From assembly GCF_003429005.1 (NCBI RefSeq), contig NZ_QVQV01000014.1, forward strand, positions 44,041 to 108,040: 64,000 nucleotides of DNA, given 5' to 3'. The stretch comes from Paraburkholderia sp. DHOC27 (GTDB lineage: Bacteria > Pseudomonadota > Gammaproteobacteria > Burkholderiales > Burkholderiaceae). How positions within the stretch are numbered: the stretch's first letter is position 1; each line of letters begins with the position of its first letter. Below the pieces are notes generated by a model that saw only the letters and a list, made by a program, of their open reading frames with translations, made no database searches and was not told where the DNA came from. Made by a program: the position numbers and the translations under genes. Shown here piece after piece: positions 1 to 8,752 of the stretch.

Positions 1-930
1 GTCACGCGCTTTCAGCACGCCGTCCTGATGGATGCCCGAAGCGTGCGCGAAGGCGTTGGCGCCCACCACGGCCTTGTTCGGCTGCACGACGAAACCGGTG
101 ACCTGCGAGACGAGCTTCGAGGCCGGCACGATCTGCGTGGTGTCGAGTCCGACTTCGAGACCGAAGTAATCCTTACGGGTCTTGACCGCCATCACGATCT
201 CTTCGAGCGAGGTATTGCCCGCGCGTTCGCCGAGACCGTTGATCGTGCATTCCACCTGACGCGCACCGCCAATCTGCACGCCGGCCAGCGAGTTCGCGAC
301 CGCCATGCCGAGGTCGTTGTGACAGTGCACCGAGAACACGGCCTTGTCCGAATTCGGAATCCGCTCGCGCAGCGTCTTGACGAGTTGCCCGTACAGTTCC
401 GGCACGCCGTAGCCCACCGTATCCGCGATGTTGATGGTCGTGGCGCCCTCGGCAATCACGGCTTCCAGCACGCGGCACAGAAAGTCCATGTCCGAACGGC
501 TGCCGTCTTCCGGCGAAAACTCGACGTCGTTGGTGAACTTGCGCGCAAAACGCACGGCGAGCTTCGCCTGCTCGAACACCTGATCCGGCGTCATGCGCAA
601 TTTCTTTTCCATGTGCAGCGGCGACGTGGCGATGAACGTGTGGATGCGGAAGTGATCGGCCGGTTTCAGCGCGTCGGCGGCGCGCTGAATGTCCTTGTCG
701 TTGGCGCGGGCGAGCGAGCAGACGGTGCTGTCCTTGACCATCGACGCGATGGTGTGGATCGCATCGAAATCGCCATTCGAACTCGCCGCAAAGCCGGCTT
801 CGATGACGTCCACTTTCATCCGCTCCAGTTGTTTGGCAATGCGGATTTTTTCTTCCTTCGTCATCGACGCACCGGGCGATTGCTCGCCATCGCGCAAGGT
901 CGTGTCGAAAATGATCAGTTTGTCTGCCAT
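1..930 (-). CDS. leuA: 2-isopropylmalate synthase, 3'-truncated by window edge
   Basis: LeuA condenses acetyl-CoA with 2-oxoisovalerate, the first committed step of leucine synthesis in the cytosol. The N-terminal 310 residues are visible and begin MADKLIIFDTTLRDGEQSPG, the typical start of the HMGL-like catalytic domain with the metal-binding D-T-T-L-R-D motif. Further family motifs include the HCHNDLGMA block that supplies metal and substrate ligands and the GLGERAGN segment. The C-terminal part, with the rest of the barrel and the allosteric LeuA dimer domain, lies outside the window. The ATG at 930 is preceded by a GGAG-type ribosome binding site. A promoter about 200 bp upstream gives it its own transcription unit, separated from pssA by a terminator. 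Confidence 0.96.
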   Translation of the reverse strand, partial: MADKLIIFDTTLRDGEQSPGASMTKEEKIRIAKQLERMKVDVIEAGFAASSNGDFDAIHTIASMVKDSTVCSLARANDKDIQRAADALKPADHFRIHTFIATSPLHMEKKLRMTPDQVFEQAKLAVRFARKFTNDVEFSPEDGSRSDMDFLCRVLEAVIAEGATTINIADTVGYGVPELYGQLVKTLRERIPNSDKAVFSVHCHNDLGMAVANSLAGVQIGGARQVECTINGLGERAGNTSLEEIVMAVKTRKDYFGLEVGLDTTQIVPASKLVSQVTGFVVQPNKAVVGANAFAHASGIHQDGVLKARD

Positions 931-1135
931 CGCGGGTCTCCTGGGAGGATTCGGTCAATAAGGGGATCGAAAAACGAAATTCGGGTGTTTGCGCCACCGC
1001 AGGCGACGCCAAACAACGAACGAGGCAGACGGAGGGCGAAAACGATCAGCGCGGTAGACGCGCTAGCGCTAGCACGCATAGCAGCGCGCCGGCTTGAAGA
1101 GATTGGAAGGGGAACGTGAACGTAACCATCCAGCG

Positions 1136-1164
1136 ACTATAGCGGCAATCCAGTAATCCTGCAA
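1136..1164 (-). promoter_or_regulatory. Probable sigma-70 promoter of leuA
   Basis: Read on the minus strand, a TTGCAG -35 box (1159-1164) is followed after exactly 17 bp by a TATAGT -10 box (1136-1141). It lies in the 377-bp gap between pssA and leuA and points towards leuA, leaving a leader of about 200 nt. The rest of the gap holds the pssA terminator. I saw no convincing leader peptide rich in leucine codons, so attenuation is not claimed. Confidence 0.6.
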
Positions 1165-1260
1165 TTGGGCGCACACCTGCCCGATCGGCGCGCTGGCGCG
1201 GCCCTGGCGGCGGTCTGAGCAGCGCTCGCGCGGGCGGTACGCGCAGCGGAGACTGCAATG

Positions 1261-1286
1261 AAAAACGGCAGCCCGAAGGCTACCGT
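1261..1286 (-). terminator. Rho-independent terminator after pssA
   Basis: On the minus strand a 9-bp stem ACGGTAGCC / GGCTGCCGT (one G-T pair) closes a TTCG tetraloop and runs into five T residues. It starts about 20 bp past the pssA stop codon and would separate psd-pssA from leuA. Confidence 0.8.
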
Positions 1287-1307
1287 CCTTGATCTTGCCA
1301 AGTGCAC

Positions 1308-2177
1308 TCAGCGGTCCCGCTGCACCGAGCGCGCCGGATTCGCCCTGCCCCGCAGTATCTGGTAGCCCCAGAACGCGTAACCCGACAGGCCATACAGTAC
1401 GAACAGCCCGAACAGCATCAACGGCGGATCCGACGACACCAGCACGAACGCCACCACGACCAGCAGAATCACGCCGAACGGCACGCGGTGCCGCACATCG
1501 AGCGCCTTGCCGCTGTAAAACGGCGCATTCGAGACCATCGTGACACCGGCGTAGATGGTCAGCACGAAGGCCACCCACGGCAGCCATACGAGCTTGACCG
1601 GCACACGGTTATCCGTGGCGAGCCACACGAAACCCGCGATCAACGCAGCCGCCGCCGGGCTGGGCATGCCCTGGAAGAAACGCTTGTCGACCACACCGAT
1701 GTTGGTATTGAAGCGCGCGAGCCGCAGCGCCGCGCCCGAGCAATACACGAAGGCCGCGAGCCAGCCCCAGCGGCCGAGATCTTTTAGCACCCATTCGTAC
1801 ATCACGAGCGCCGGCGCCACGCCGAACGACACCATGTCCGACAGACTGTCGAACTGTTCACCGAACGCGCTCTGCGTGTGCGTCATGCGCGCCACGCGAC
1901 CGTCCATGCCGTCGAGCACCATCGCGACGAAAATGGCGATGGCCGCCACTTCGAAGCGCACGTTCATGGCCTGCACCACCGCGAAGAAACCGCAGAACAG
2001 CGCGGCCGTGGTGAACGCATTGGGCAACAGGTAAATGCCGCGCTTCCTCAAAAACTGCTGGCGCGCCGCGCGGCGGCTGTCGATCGCCCCTGTTTCCTGC
2101 ACCATCGGCTTGTTGCGGCGAAACGGCCGCGGCTGCGGTGCAGCGTTGTTACGGGGACGACGCTTGAATGCGGCCAT
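1308..2177 (-). CDS. pssA: CDP-diacylglycerol--serine O-phosphatidyltransferase
   Basis: This integral inner-membrane enzyme makes phosphatidylserine from CDP-diacylglycerol and L-serine, the entry to phosphatidylethanolamine. The 289-residue protein shows the CDP-alcohol phosphotransferase signature DGMDGRVARMTHTQSAFG followed by EQFDSLSD, giving the expected D-G-x2-A-R-x8-G-x3-D-x3-D spacing. Several hydrophobic segments follow and the N-terminus is basic (RRPRNN). The ATG at 2177 has a strong AAAGGAGG ribosome binding site. It lies 23 bp downstream of psd on the same strand, so decarboxylase and synthase of the same lipid pathway are almost certainly cotranscribed. Confidence 0.95.
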   Translation of the reverse strand: MAAFKRRPRNNAAPQPRPFRRNKPMVQETGAIDSRRAARQQFLRKRGIYLLPNAFTTAALFCGFFAVVQAMNVRFEVAAIAIFVAMVLDGMDGRVARMTHTQSAFGEQFDSLSDMVSFGVAPALVMYEWVLKDLGRWGWLAAFVYCSGAALRLARFNTNIGVVDKRFFQGMPSPAAAALIAGFVWLATDNRVPVKLVWLPWVAFVLTIYAGVTMVSNAPFYSGKALDVRHRVPFGVILLVVVAFVLVSSDPPLMLFGLFVLYGLSGYAFWGYQILRGRANPARSVQRDR

Positions 2178-2200
2178 CGGACAACCTCCTTTGTGCCGCT

Positions 2201-2845
2201 TTACAGTTCGAGTTCAGCAAGAATGGTCGACGAGGCCGAAACCTTTTCGCCAATCGACACGCGCGGACGGCTGCCCACCGGCAGATACACGTCGACCCGC
2301 GAGCCAAAACGGATGAAGCCATAACGCTGACCACGCGTGAGCGGCTCACCTGCACGAACGTAGCAAAGAATGCGCCGCGCGATCAGGCCGGCAATCTGCA
2401 CCGACGTCACGGTATGGCCGCTGGCGGTTTCGATGACGAGCGCATTGCGTTCGTTTTCGAGCGAGGCCTTGTCGACCGCCGCGTTCAGATACGCGCCCGG
2501 AAAGTATTCGACCTTCGAGATCGCGCCATCCACCGGCGAGCGTTGCGAGTGCACATTGAACACGTTCATGAACACGCTGATCTTCAGCGCTTCACGGTTC
2601 GCATACGGATCATGGGTGGTTTCGACGGCAACGATGCGCCCGTCTGCCGGGCACAGCACGGCGTTGGCTTGCGTGGGGATGGGACGGGCCGGATCGCGGA
2701 AGAACTGCACCACGAAAATGAGCAGCAGCCAGAACAACCAGGCAAAGCCGAATCCCGCGAAGGCTTGGATCAACAACGCAACGACGGCCGCGATGGCGAT
2801 AAACGGCCAGCCTTCGCGCGCGATGATCGGGTGAGGGTAATTCAT
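2201..2845 (-). CDS. psd: Phosphatidylserine decarboxylase, short form
   Basis: Psd converts phosphatidylserine to phosphatidylethanolamine at the inner membrane. The 214-residue protein is the short, archaetidylserine-decarboxylase-like form. It has a hydrophobic N-terminal hairpin (residues 13-48), a CPADGRIV motif and the FNVHSQRSPVDG core with the conserved His. The autocleavage site is probably the Gly181-Ser182 bond in RFGSRVDVYLP, which would create the pyruvoyl group on the small alpha chain. It is the first gene of the psd-pssA unit and is insulated from ilvC by a strong terminator. Confidence 0.94.
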   Translation of the reverse strand: MNYPHPIIAREGWPFIAIAAVVALLIQAFAGFGFAWLFWLLLIFVVQFFRDPARPIPTQANAVLCPADGRIVAVETTHDPYANREALKISVFMNVFNVHSQRSPVDGAISKVEYFPGAYLNAAVDKASLENERNALVIETASGHTVTSVQIAGLIARRILCYVRAGEPLTRGQRYGFIRFGSRVDVYLPVGSRPRVSIGEKVSASSTILAELEL

Positions 2846-2882
2846 GGATTGGCTTCTGTATTTTTGTAAAACCGTAGCATAG

Positions 2883-2922
2883 CAAAAGCCGCCCAGGGTT
2901 CAGCACCCTTGGGCGGCTTTTT
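2883..2922 (-). terminator. Rho-independent terminator after ilvC (possibly bidirectional)
   Basis: A perfect GC-rich stem (AAAAGCCGCCC at 2884-2894 pairing with GGGCGGCTTTT at 2911-2921) encloses a second small AGGGT/ACCCT helix. On the minus strand it ends in TTTT, about 90 bp beyond the ilvC stop codon and before psd. The A/T symmetry would allow it to work in both directions. Confidence 0.88.
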
Positions 2923-3012
2923 GCGTGACCGGCGCCTTTCGCAAGCGCGCCGCGCCGGTCGGGAACGGCCACAGGGGCCGTTCGTAGCCGAGTTGCTGGC
3001 GAAACGCGTCGC

Positions 3013-4029
3013 TTAGTTCTTCGACTGATCGACCAGCTTGTTCTTGGCGATCCACGGCATCATCGCGCGCAGCTTCGCACCGACCGTTTCGATCTGGTGT
3101 TCAGCCGTCAGACGGCGGCGCGATTGCAGCGTCGGTGCGCCAGCGCGATTTTCGATGATGAAGCTCTTCGCGTACTCGCCCGTCTGAATGTCGGTCAGCA
3201 CCTGCTTCATCGCCTTCTTCGTTTCAGCCGTCACGATCTTCGGACCCGTCACGTACTCGCCGTACTCGGCATTGTTCGAGATCGAGTAGTTCATGTTGGC
3301 GATGCCGCCTTCATAGATCAGGTCGACGATCAGCTTCAGTTCGTGCAGGCATTCGAAGTACGCCATTTCCGGCGCATAGCCCGCTTCCACCAGCGTTTCG
3401 AAGCCAGCCTTGATCAGGTCGACCGTACCGCCGCACAGCACGGCCTGCTCGCCGAACAGGTCGGTTTCGGTTTCTTCACGGAAGTTGGTTTCGATGATGC
3501 CGGCACGGCCGCCGCCGTTCGCTGCTGCGTACGACAGCGCGATGTCACGGGCTGCGCCCGACTTGTCCTGCGCCACCGCGATCAGGTGCGGCACGCCGCC
3601 ACCTTGCGAGTAGGTGCCGCGCACCGTGTGGCCCGGCGCCTTCGGTGCGATCATGATGACGTCGAGGTCGGCACGCGGAATGACCTGGCCGTAATGCACG
3701 TTGAAGCCGTGCGCGAAGGCGAGCGCCGCGCCTTCCTTGGCGTTGGCGTGCACTTCTTTCGCATAGACTTCGGCGATCTGCTCGTCCGGCAGCAGCATCA
3801 TGACGACGTCTGCACCCTTCACGGCTTCCGCCACTTCCTTGACCTGCAGGCCGGCGTTCTCAGCCTTGCTCCACGATGCGCCACCCTTGCGCAGACCGAC
3901 CGTCACCTTGACGCCGCTTTCGCTCAGGTTCAGTGCGTGCGCATGGCCTTGCGAGCCATAGCCGATGATGGTGACTTGCTTGCCCTTGATGAGGGAGAGG
4001 TCGGCGTCCTTGTCGTAGAAAACTTTCAT
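3013..4029 (-). CDS. ilvC: Ketol-acid reductoisomerase (NADP+)
   Basis: IlvC isomerises and reduces acetolactate or acetohydroxybutyrate to the dihydroxy acids of valine and isoleucine synthesis. The 338-residue class I protein starts MKVFYDKDADLSLIKGK. It has the Rossmann fingerprint GYGSQGHAHALNL, the knotted C-terminal domain with metal-ligand blocks (DLFGEQAVLCGG, FECLHELKLI) and a C-terminal IAKNKLVDQ tail. An in-frame upstream ATG exists at 4071, but 4029 has the AAGGAAC ribosome binding site and matches the family start. It is the last gene of ilvB-ilvH-ilvC, 66 bp after ilvH. Confidence 0.97.
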   Translation of the reverse strand: MKVFYDKDADLSLIKGKQVTIIGYGSQGHAHALNLSESGVKVTVGLRKGGASWSKAENAGLQVKEVAEAVKGADVVMMLLPDEQIAEVYAKEVHANAKEGAALAFAHGFNVHYGQVIPRADLDVIMIAPKAPGHTVRGTYSQGGGVPHLIAVAQDKSGAARDIALSYAAANGGGRAGIIETNFREETETDLFGEQAVLCGGTVDLIKAGFETLVEAGYAPEMAYFECLHELKLIVDLIYEGGIANMNYSISNNAEYGEYVTGPKIVTAETKKAMKQVLTDIQTGEYAKSFIIENRAGAPTLQSRRRLTAEHQIETVGAKLRAMMPWIAKNKLVDQSKN

Positions 4030-4095
4030 GTCAGTTCCTTGGCTAAATTCGATGAAATCGGTGAAATTCAAATAGTGCGTGTGTCGCGCCTGGCG

Positions 4096-4587
4096 TCAGA
4101 CTTTTAGAATGCGTTCGCCGCGGCCGATCCCCGAGCCGCCCGTGCGGACCGTTTCGAGAATCGCGGTGGCGTCGATCCCTTCGATGAACGCATCGAGCTT
4201 CTCGCTCGCGCCGGTCAGTTCAATCGTGTAGGTCTTTTCGGTGACGTCGATGATGCGGCCGCGGAAAATATCCGACATCCGCTTCATCTCCTCACGTTCC
4301 TTGCCGACCGCCCTTACCTTGATCAACATCAGCTCGCGCTCGATATGGGCGCCCTCGGTAAGGTCGACCACTTTCACCACCTCGATCAGGCGGTTCAAAT
4401 GCTTCGTGATCTGTTCGATCACGTCGTCCGAGCCAATGGAAACGATGGTCATACGCGACAGCGAACGGTCTTCGGTCGGCGCCACCGTCAAGGTTTCAAT
4501 GTTGTACCCGCGCGCGGAAAACAGACCTACCACGCGCGAGAGTGCGCCTGGTTCGTTCTCCAGCAGGACGGAAATAATGTGTCTCAT
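4096..4587 (-). CDS. ilvH: Acetolactate synthase small (regulatory) subunit
   Basis: This is the regulatory subunit of acetohydroxyacid synthase; it activates the large subunit and carries the valine feedback site. The 163-residue length is standard for IlvH/IlvN. The N-terminal ACT domain shows MRHIISVLLENEPGALSRVV with the valine-site segment GLFSARGYNIETL, and a C-terminal ALS_ss domain follows. The start at 4587 was chosen because it opens exactly on this conserved beginning; longer in-frame starts would add an unrelated tail. It lies between ilvB (108-bp gap) and ilvC (66-bp gap) in one operon. Confidence 0.96.
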   Translation of the reverse strand: MRHIISVLLENEPGALSRVVGLFSARGYNIETLTVAPTEDRSLSRMTIVSIGSDDVIEQITKHLNRLIEVVKVVDLTEGAHIERELMLIKVRAVGKEREEMKRMSDIFRGRIIDVTEKTYTIELTGASEKLDAFIEGIDATAILETVRTGGSGIGRGERILKV

Positions 4588-4695
4588 GATTTCGCTTCTT
4601 CCAGATGTGTGATGTATCGAGCCGTCAGACGCCGCCTCGTCCGCCCTCGCCTTTTTTGAAGGCGCGCAGAGCGAAGCCGGCATCAAAAACGGTCG

Positions 4696-6459
4696 TTATA
4701 GATCTTCCGAACCCAGCAGCATCTCAGTGATGCCCTTGCCGGCCTGAACCATCGGCCAGACGTTTTCGGTCGGATCAGTCTGGAAATCGAGAAACACGGT
4801 GCGATCTTTCAGGCGCAGCGCTTCCTTGAGCGCCGGCTCGACGTCCGCGGTCCGCTCGATGCGCATGCCCACGTGACCGTAGGCCTCGGCGAGCTTCACG
4901 AAATCAGGCAGCGCATCCATGTACGAATGCGAATAGCGCTTGCTGTATTCGATCTGCTGCCACTGGCGCACCATGCCCAGATAGCGGTTGTTCAGGGAGA
5001 TGATCTTGACCGGCGTTTCGTACTGCTTGCAGGTCGAGAGTTCCTGAATGCACATCTGGATCGAGCCCTCGCCCGTGATACAGAGCACGTCGTCGTCCGG
5101 GTGCGCCATCTTCACGCCCATCGCCGCCGGCAGGCCGAAGCCCATCGTGCCGAGCCCGCCGGAGTTGATCCAGCGGCGCGGCTTGTTGAAGCGATAGAAC
5201 TGGGCCGCCCACATCTGGTGCTGGCCGACGTCCGAACACACGAAGGCATTGCCGTCCGTGAGTTCGTAGGCCTTTTCCACCACGTATTGCGGCTTGATGA
5301 TGTCGCTCTTGCGGTCGTACTTCAGGCAGTCTTTGGCGCGCCAGGCTTCGATGTCCTTCCACCAGTCGGCGAGCGCCGCGGTGTCGGGGCCATGTTCGGC
5401 CGTCTGCAACTGCTCGATCAGTTCCTTCAGCACTTCCTTGACGTCGCCGACAATGGGAATGTCGACCTTGACGCGTTTGGAGATGGAAGAGGGATCGATG
5501 TCGATATGGATGATCTTGCGTGGCCGCGACGCGAAGTGCGCCGGATCGCCGATCACGCGGTCGTCGAAGCGTGCACCGATGGCGATCAGCACGTCGCAGT
5601 GCTGCATGGCCATGTTGGCTTCGTACGTGCCGTGCATGCCGAGCATGCCGAGGAATTTCTTGTCGCTCGCGCGGTAACCGCCCAGCCCCATCAACGTGTT
5701 CGTGACGGGGTAGCCGAGCAGATCGGCGAACTGGTTCAGCTCACGCGAGGCGTCCGCGAGGATGATGCCGCCGCCGGTATAGATGTACGGGCGCTTCGCC
5801 GAGAGCAGCAGGGACACGGCCTTGCGGATCTGGCCGGAGTGGCCCTTCGTCACCGGGTTGTACGAACGCAGCGAGACGCTCTTCATGGGTTCGTACTGGC
5901 AGGGCATCTTCGACACGTCTTTCGGAATGTCGATCAGCACCGGGCCGGGCCGGCCGGTACGGGCAATGAAGAAGGCTTTCTTGACGGTGGCGGCAAGGTC
6001 GCGCACGTCCTTCACGAGGAAGTTGTGCTTCACGCAGGGACGCGTGATGCCGACCGTATCGCACTCCTGGAAGGCATCCTGGCCGATTGCCGCGGTGGGC
6101 ACCTGACCGCTGATCACCACCAGCGGAATCGAGTCCATGTAGGCGGTGGCGATGCCGGTCACCGCATTGGTGACGCCGGGGCCGGAGGTCACGAGGCACA
6201 CACCGACCTTGCCCGTGGAACGCGCATAGGCGTCCGCGGCATGGACTGCGGCCTGTTCGTGGCGCACCAGCACGTGCTGGAACTTGTCCTGCTTGTACAG
6301 CTCGTCGTAGATATAGAGTACCGAGCCGCCGGGATAGCCCCAGACAAACTCGACGTCTTCGTCAGCCAGTGCCTTCATGAGCACGGTGGCACCGATAGAG
6401 TCGGTTTCCTGATGGGGTGTCGTATCCGACGTGGAGAATTCCGCGCTGGGCATATTCAT
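4696..6459 (-). CDS. ilvB: Acetolactate synthase large (catalytic) subunit
   Basis: This ThDP-dependent enzyme condenses pyruvate with pyruvate or 2-oxobutyrate, the first common step of valine, leucine and isoleucine synthesis. The 587-residue protein has the N-terminal ThDP-pyrimidine domain with the catalytic glutamate region (VWGYPGG, VRHEQAAVHAADAYAR), a central FAD-binding domain and a C-terminal ThDP-pyrophosphate domain with GEGSIQM...NNRYLGMV. The ATG at 6459 follows an AAAGGTGA ribosome binding site. The frame stays open for 43 codons upstream into the leader, but those codons look unlike the family. Three genes with one promoter upstream form ilvB-ilvH-ilvC. Confidence 0.96.
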   Translation of the reverse strand: MNMPSAEFSTSDTTPHQETDSIGATVLMKALADEDVEFVWGYPGGSVLYIYDELYKQDKFQHVLVRHEQAAVHAADAYARSTGKVGVCLVTSGPGVTNAVTGIATAYMDSIPLVVISGQVPTAAIGQDAFQECDTVGITRPCVKHNFLVKDVRDLAATVKKAFFIARTGRPGPVLIDIPKDVSKMPCQYEPMKSVSLRSYNPVTKGHSGQIRKAVSLLLSAKRPYIYTGGGIILADASRELNQFADLLGYPVTNTLMGLGGYRASDKKFLGMLGMHGTYEANMAMQHCDVLIAIGARFDDRVIGDPAHFASRPRKIIHIDIDPSSISKRVKVDIPIVGDVKEVLKELIEQLQTAEHGPDTAALADWWKDIEAWRAKDCLKYDRKSDIIKPQYVVEKAYELTDGNAFVCSDVGQHQMWAAQFYRFNKPRRWINSGGLGTMGFGLPAAMGVKMAHPDDDVLCITGEGSIQMCIQELSTCKQYETPVKIISLNNRYLGMVRQWQQIEYSKRYSHSYMDALPDFVKLAEAYGHVGMRIERTADVEPALKEALRLKDRTVFLDFQTDPTENVWPMVQAGKGITEMLLGSEDL

Positions 6460-6606
6460 ACATTCACCTTTCGAATTTTCGGCAAAAAATTGATCGGGTG
6501 CTCTCTGCCGGGCTTGTGGCTCGGGTTCAAGCGGCGCGTCCAGTTGACAGGTGAGCTTCTTGGGCCACACCTCAAATGACACAGTCACTTATGTTGCGAA
6601 CCAAAG

Positions 6607-6635
6607 ACGATATCTGCTGAGGCCAATACGGTCAA
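6607..6635 (-). promoter_or_regulatory. Probable sigma-70 promoter of ilvB-ilvH-ilvC
   Basis: On the minus strand TTGACC (6630-6635) and TATCGT (6607-6612) are separated by exactly 17 bp, giving transcription from about 6600 and a leader of about 140 nt. The 350-bp divergent gap (6460-6809) between ilvB and the sigma factor gene otherwise shows no gene. I did not find a clear attenuator or leader peptide in it. Confidence 0.6.
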
Positions 6636-6809
6636 GCAGATATTTCCGGGTCGCCGCCCGCCTGCTGCAAAAAAGGTTGCAAAAGGCTGTCATAAGTATC
6701 GATTCCGCTTCGTGTTTTTCCCCAGCGGGCCGAAAGTTTGTTAGCATCCGCCAGTTTTACGACAATTTCGATCGATTACGCGCACGCTCGCTGCGCCGAC
6801 CCCCAACGG

Positions 6810-7373
6810 ATGGCATCAGACAAGGAACTCGCCGATTTTCTGGCGGGCGTCGAAAGGCGCGCGTTCAAGCAGACGGTCTACGCCGTGCGGGACGACGACG
6901 CCTCGCTCGACATCGTGCAGGACGCGATGATCAAGCTCGCCGAAAAATACGGCGACCGACCAGCAGCCGAACTGCCGCTGCTGTTTCAGCGTATTCTGCA
7001 AAATTCCATGCACGACTTTTTTCGTCGGCAGAAAGTACGCAATACTTGGGTTACGCTGTTCTCATCGCTCGGCAGCAGCGAGGACGACGAATTCGATCCT
7101 CTGGAGACATTCGAAGCACAAGAAGGCTCGGTAGGCGCCGAGAGTAGCGAGCAGAAGCTGGAACGTGAACAAGTCTTACAGTTGATTGACGACGAGATCC
7201 AAAAATTACCGGCACGTCAACGGGAGGCCTTTCTCATGCGTTACTGGGAAGATATGGATGTTGCCGAGACTGCCGCCGCAATGGGCTGCTCCGAAGGCAG
7301 TGTGAAAACGCACTGCTCGCGGGCCACTCACACGCTGGCGCAAGCGCTCAAGGCCAAAGGAATCACGCTATGA
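6810..7373 (+). CDS. RNA polymerase sigma factor, ECF (sigma-70 family)
   Basis: The 187-residue protein is an alternative sigma factor of the RpoE/ECF type. Region 2 covers about residues 10-75 (the ASLDIVQDAMIKLAEKY and FQRILQNSMHDFFRRQ segments). Region 4 covers about residues 125-183 (LPARQREAFLMRYWEDM, then ETAAAMGCSEGSVKTHCSRA), the -35-binding helix-turn-helix. An acidic linker rich in E and D joins them. The ATG at 6810 was chosen because the family start (MASDKELADFL) is here; the longer frame from 6738 is unsupported. The stop codon overlaps the next start (ATGA), so a DUF3619 membrane protein is translationally coupled. That arrangement is typical of sigma/anti-sigma pairs. Confidence 0.9.
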   Translation: MASDKELADFLAGVERRAFKQTVYAVRDDDASLDIVQDAMIKLAEKYGDRPAAELPLLFQRILQNSMHDFFRRQKVRNTWVTLFSSLGSSEDDEFDPLETFEAQEGSVGAESSEQKLEREQVLQLIDDEIQKLPARQREAFLMRYWEDMDVAETAAAMGCSEGSVKTHCSRATHTLAQALKAKGITL

Positions 7374-7816
7374 GCTCCTCTCTCGATACGAAAGAACTCG
7401 AGTTCGCGAGGCAAGTACGCCGCGCCCTCGATGAAAATGCCGCCAGCCTGTCCCCCGCCACCGTCGATCGACTCGCCGTGGCGCGCCGTGCCGCGCTCGC
7501 CCGCAAGAAACCCGAGACCGTCGCGGTCGCCGCGCCCGTGTTCGTCCCTGCGCTGGCTGGTGCAGGCGCCGCTGGTGCCGCTGGTGGATTGCCGCCCGTC
7601 GAACTGCCGCCGCGCCGCCGCTTGCGCTTTAGCCGCTTTGCGCTTGCATGGCCGCTCGCGGCGCTGGTCGTCAGCCTCGTGGCCATCGCTTACTGGGAAG
7701 ACCAGCAACGCACCGCCGAACTGGCCGATATCGACGCCGCCATGCTGAGCGACGACCTGCCGCTCACCGCGTATCTGGATCACGGCTTCAACGCGTACCT
7801 GTCGCGCTCACACTGA
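7370..7816 (+). CDS. DUF3619-type one-TM protein, candidate anti-sigma partner
   Basis: This 148-residue protein starts inside the stop codon of the sigma factor gene (ATGA overlap). Its N-terminal half (about residues 1-85) is cytosolic-like and rich in Arg and Ala. One transmembrane segment follows (residues about 90-107, FALAWPLAALVVSLVAIAY), then a short acidic outer tail (LADIDAAMLSDDLPLTAYLDHGFNAYL). The family is of unknown function. A one-TM topology and coupling to an ECF sigma factor suggest it could hold the sigma factor at the membrane, but no ZAS zinc motif (HxxxCxxC) is present, so this is inference. Confidence 0.75.
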   Translation: MSSSLDTKELEFARQVRRALDENAASLSPATVDRLAVARRAALARKKPETVAVAAPVFVPALAGAGAAGAAGGLPPVELPPRRRLRFSRFALAWPLAALVVSLVAIAYWEDQQRTAELADIDAAMLSDDLPLTAYLDHGFNAYLSRSH

Positions 7817-7832
7817 CCAGGAGACCCTTCGG

Positions 7833-8585
7833 GTGAGTTACAAGCGCGGCCTCGCCGTTGTGTCCGGATGTGCAATCGCGGCCCTCGTGTCGTTTGCCGC
7901 CACTTATCCGCGCTTCTACCCGAACCCCGTTTCGGCGCCGGCAGTCAATGCCGGACCCGGCACGCCCGCCAAGCTTGCAGCGCCGGTAGCCGGCACCGAT
8001 GTGCCGGGCACGCCCGTCAGCCCGCTCTCGTGGGCACGTCTCACGGACGCGCAACGCGTCGCCCTCGCACCGTTCGCCGCCCAATGGGACACCTTCAGCG
8101 ACGAACGCAAGCGCCGGTGGATCAAGATCGCGTCGCGTTACTCGAAGATGACGCTTGAGCAGCAGAAAGGCCTGCACGAGCGCATGACCGAGTGGGTCCA
8201 TCTCACGCCGGATCAGCGGCGCGTGGCGCGGGAAAACTATCAGGTGTCGAAGGAATTGCCGCGCGAGGCGCGTCAAAAGGCGTGGAAGGCGTACCAGCAA
8301 TTGCCGGAAGAGCAGAAAGAACGGCTCGCCGCCACTGAACGCAAGCGCCGGCCCACCGTGGTCAGCGCCCCACCCTCTGGCAAGACGGAATTGAAGGACA
8401 TCAACCGGCTCGTCAACGCGCGTGACCACGGCGCGAGCGGCGTGGTGGCGGCAGCGGAGACGGCTTCGACGCCGGGCGCAGCCATGCCGGTTGCGCCGGC
8501 CGTACCGTCGGCGGCCAGCGTCGTACCGGCCACGCCGATTCCGGTCTCGCCACACGACGCGCCGTCGCTGTATAAAGGCTCCTGA
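7833..8585 (+). CDS. DUF3106 domain protein, exported or membrane-anchored
   Basis: The 250-residue protein starts at a GTG (7833) 17 bp after the previous gene, with AGGAGA upstream. An N-terminal hydrophobic segment (VVSGCAIAALVSFAATY) looks like a signal peptide or anchor. The centre (about residues 65-165) carries repeated W/L-x-x-L-T-P-D-Q-R-x-like helices (LSWARLTDAQRVALAPF, WVHLTPDQRRVARENY, KAYQQLPEEQKERLAA), the hallmark of DUF3106. The C-terminal 85 residues are rich in Pro, Ala and Val and look disordered. It forms the third gene of the sigma factor cluster; periplasmic location is inferred and function is unknown. Confidence 0.8.
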   Translation: MSYKRGLAVVSGCAIAALVSFAATYPRFYPNPVSAPAVNAGPGTPAKLAAPVAGTDVPGTPVSPLSWARLTDAQRVALAPFAAQWDTFSDERKRRWIKIASRYSKMTLEQQKGLHERMTEWVHLTPDQRRVARENYQVSKELPREARQKAWKAYQQLPEEQKERLAATERKRRPTVVSAPPSGKTELKDINRLVNARDHGASGVVAAAETASTPGAAMPVAPAVPSAASVVPATPIPVSPHDAPSLYKGS

Positions 8586-8752
8586 GCGCGGCCACGACTG
8601 GCCGGATCACTCGCCCCGTCTGGTCCGGTTCGTTGTGGCTGGTTGTTCGCGACTGGGTGACCACAAGCTCACGCTTTTGGCTTACCCTTCTGGCTCAACC
8701 TTCGCCGCATTTAGCCCGGCCCCGAGACCCTCCTCCACTCACCGCGCCCAAC

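Noticed and set aside
4873..6579. Long open frame of about 570 codons on the plus strand
   Set aside because: It is entirely antisense to ilvB; its product is rich in His, Arg and Val in the pattern produced by GC-rich opposite-strand reading, and it has no recognisable domain.
8633..8752. Longer RDD protein from TTG 8633
   Set aside because: The 40 added residues are proline-rich and lack conservation-like features; GTG 8753 gives a better start, though this stays uncertain.
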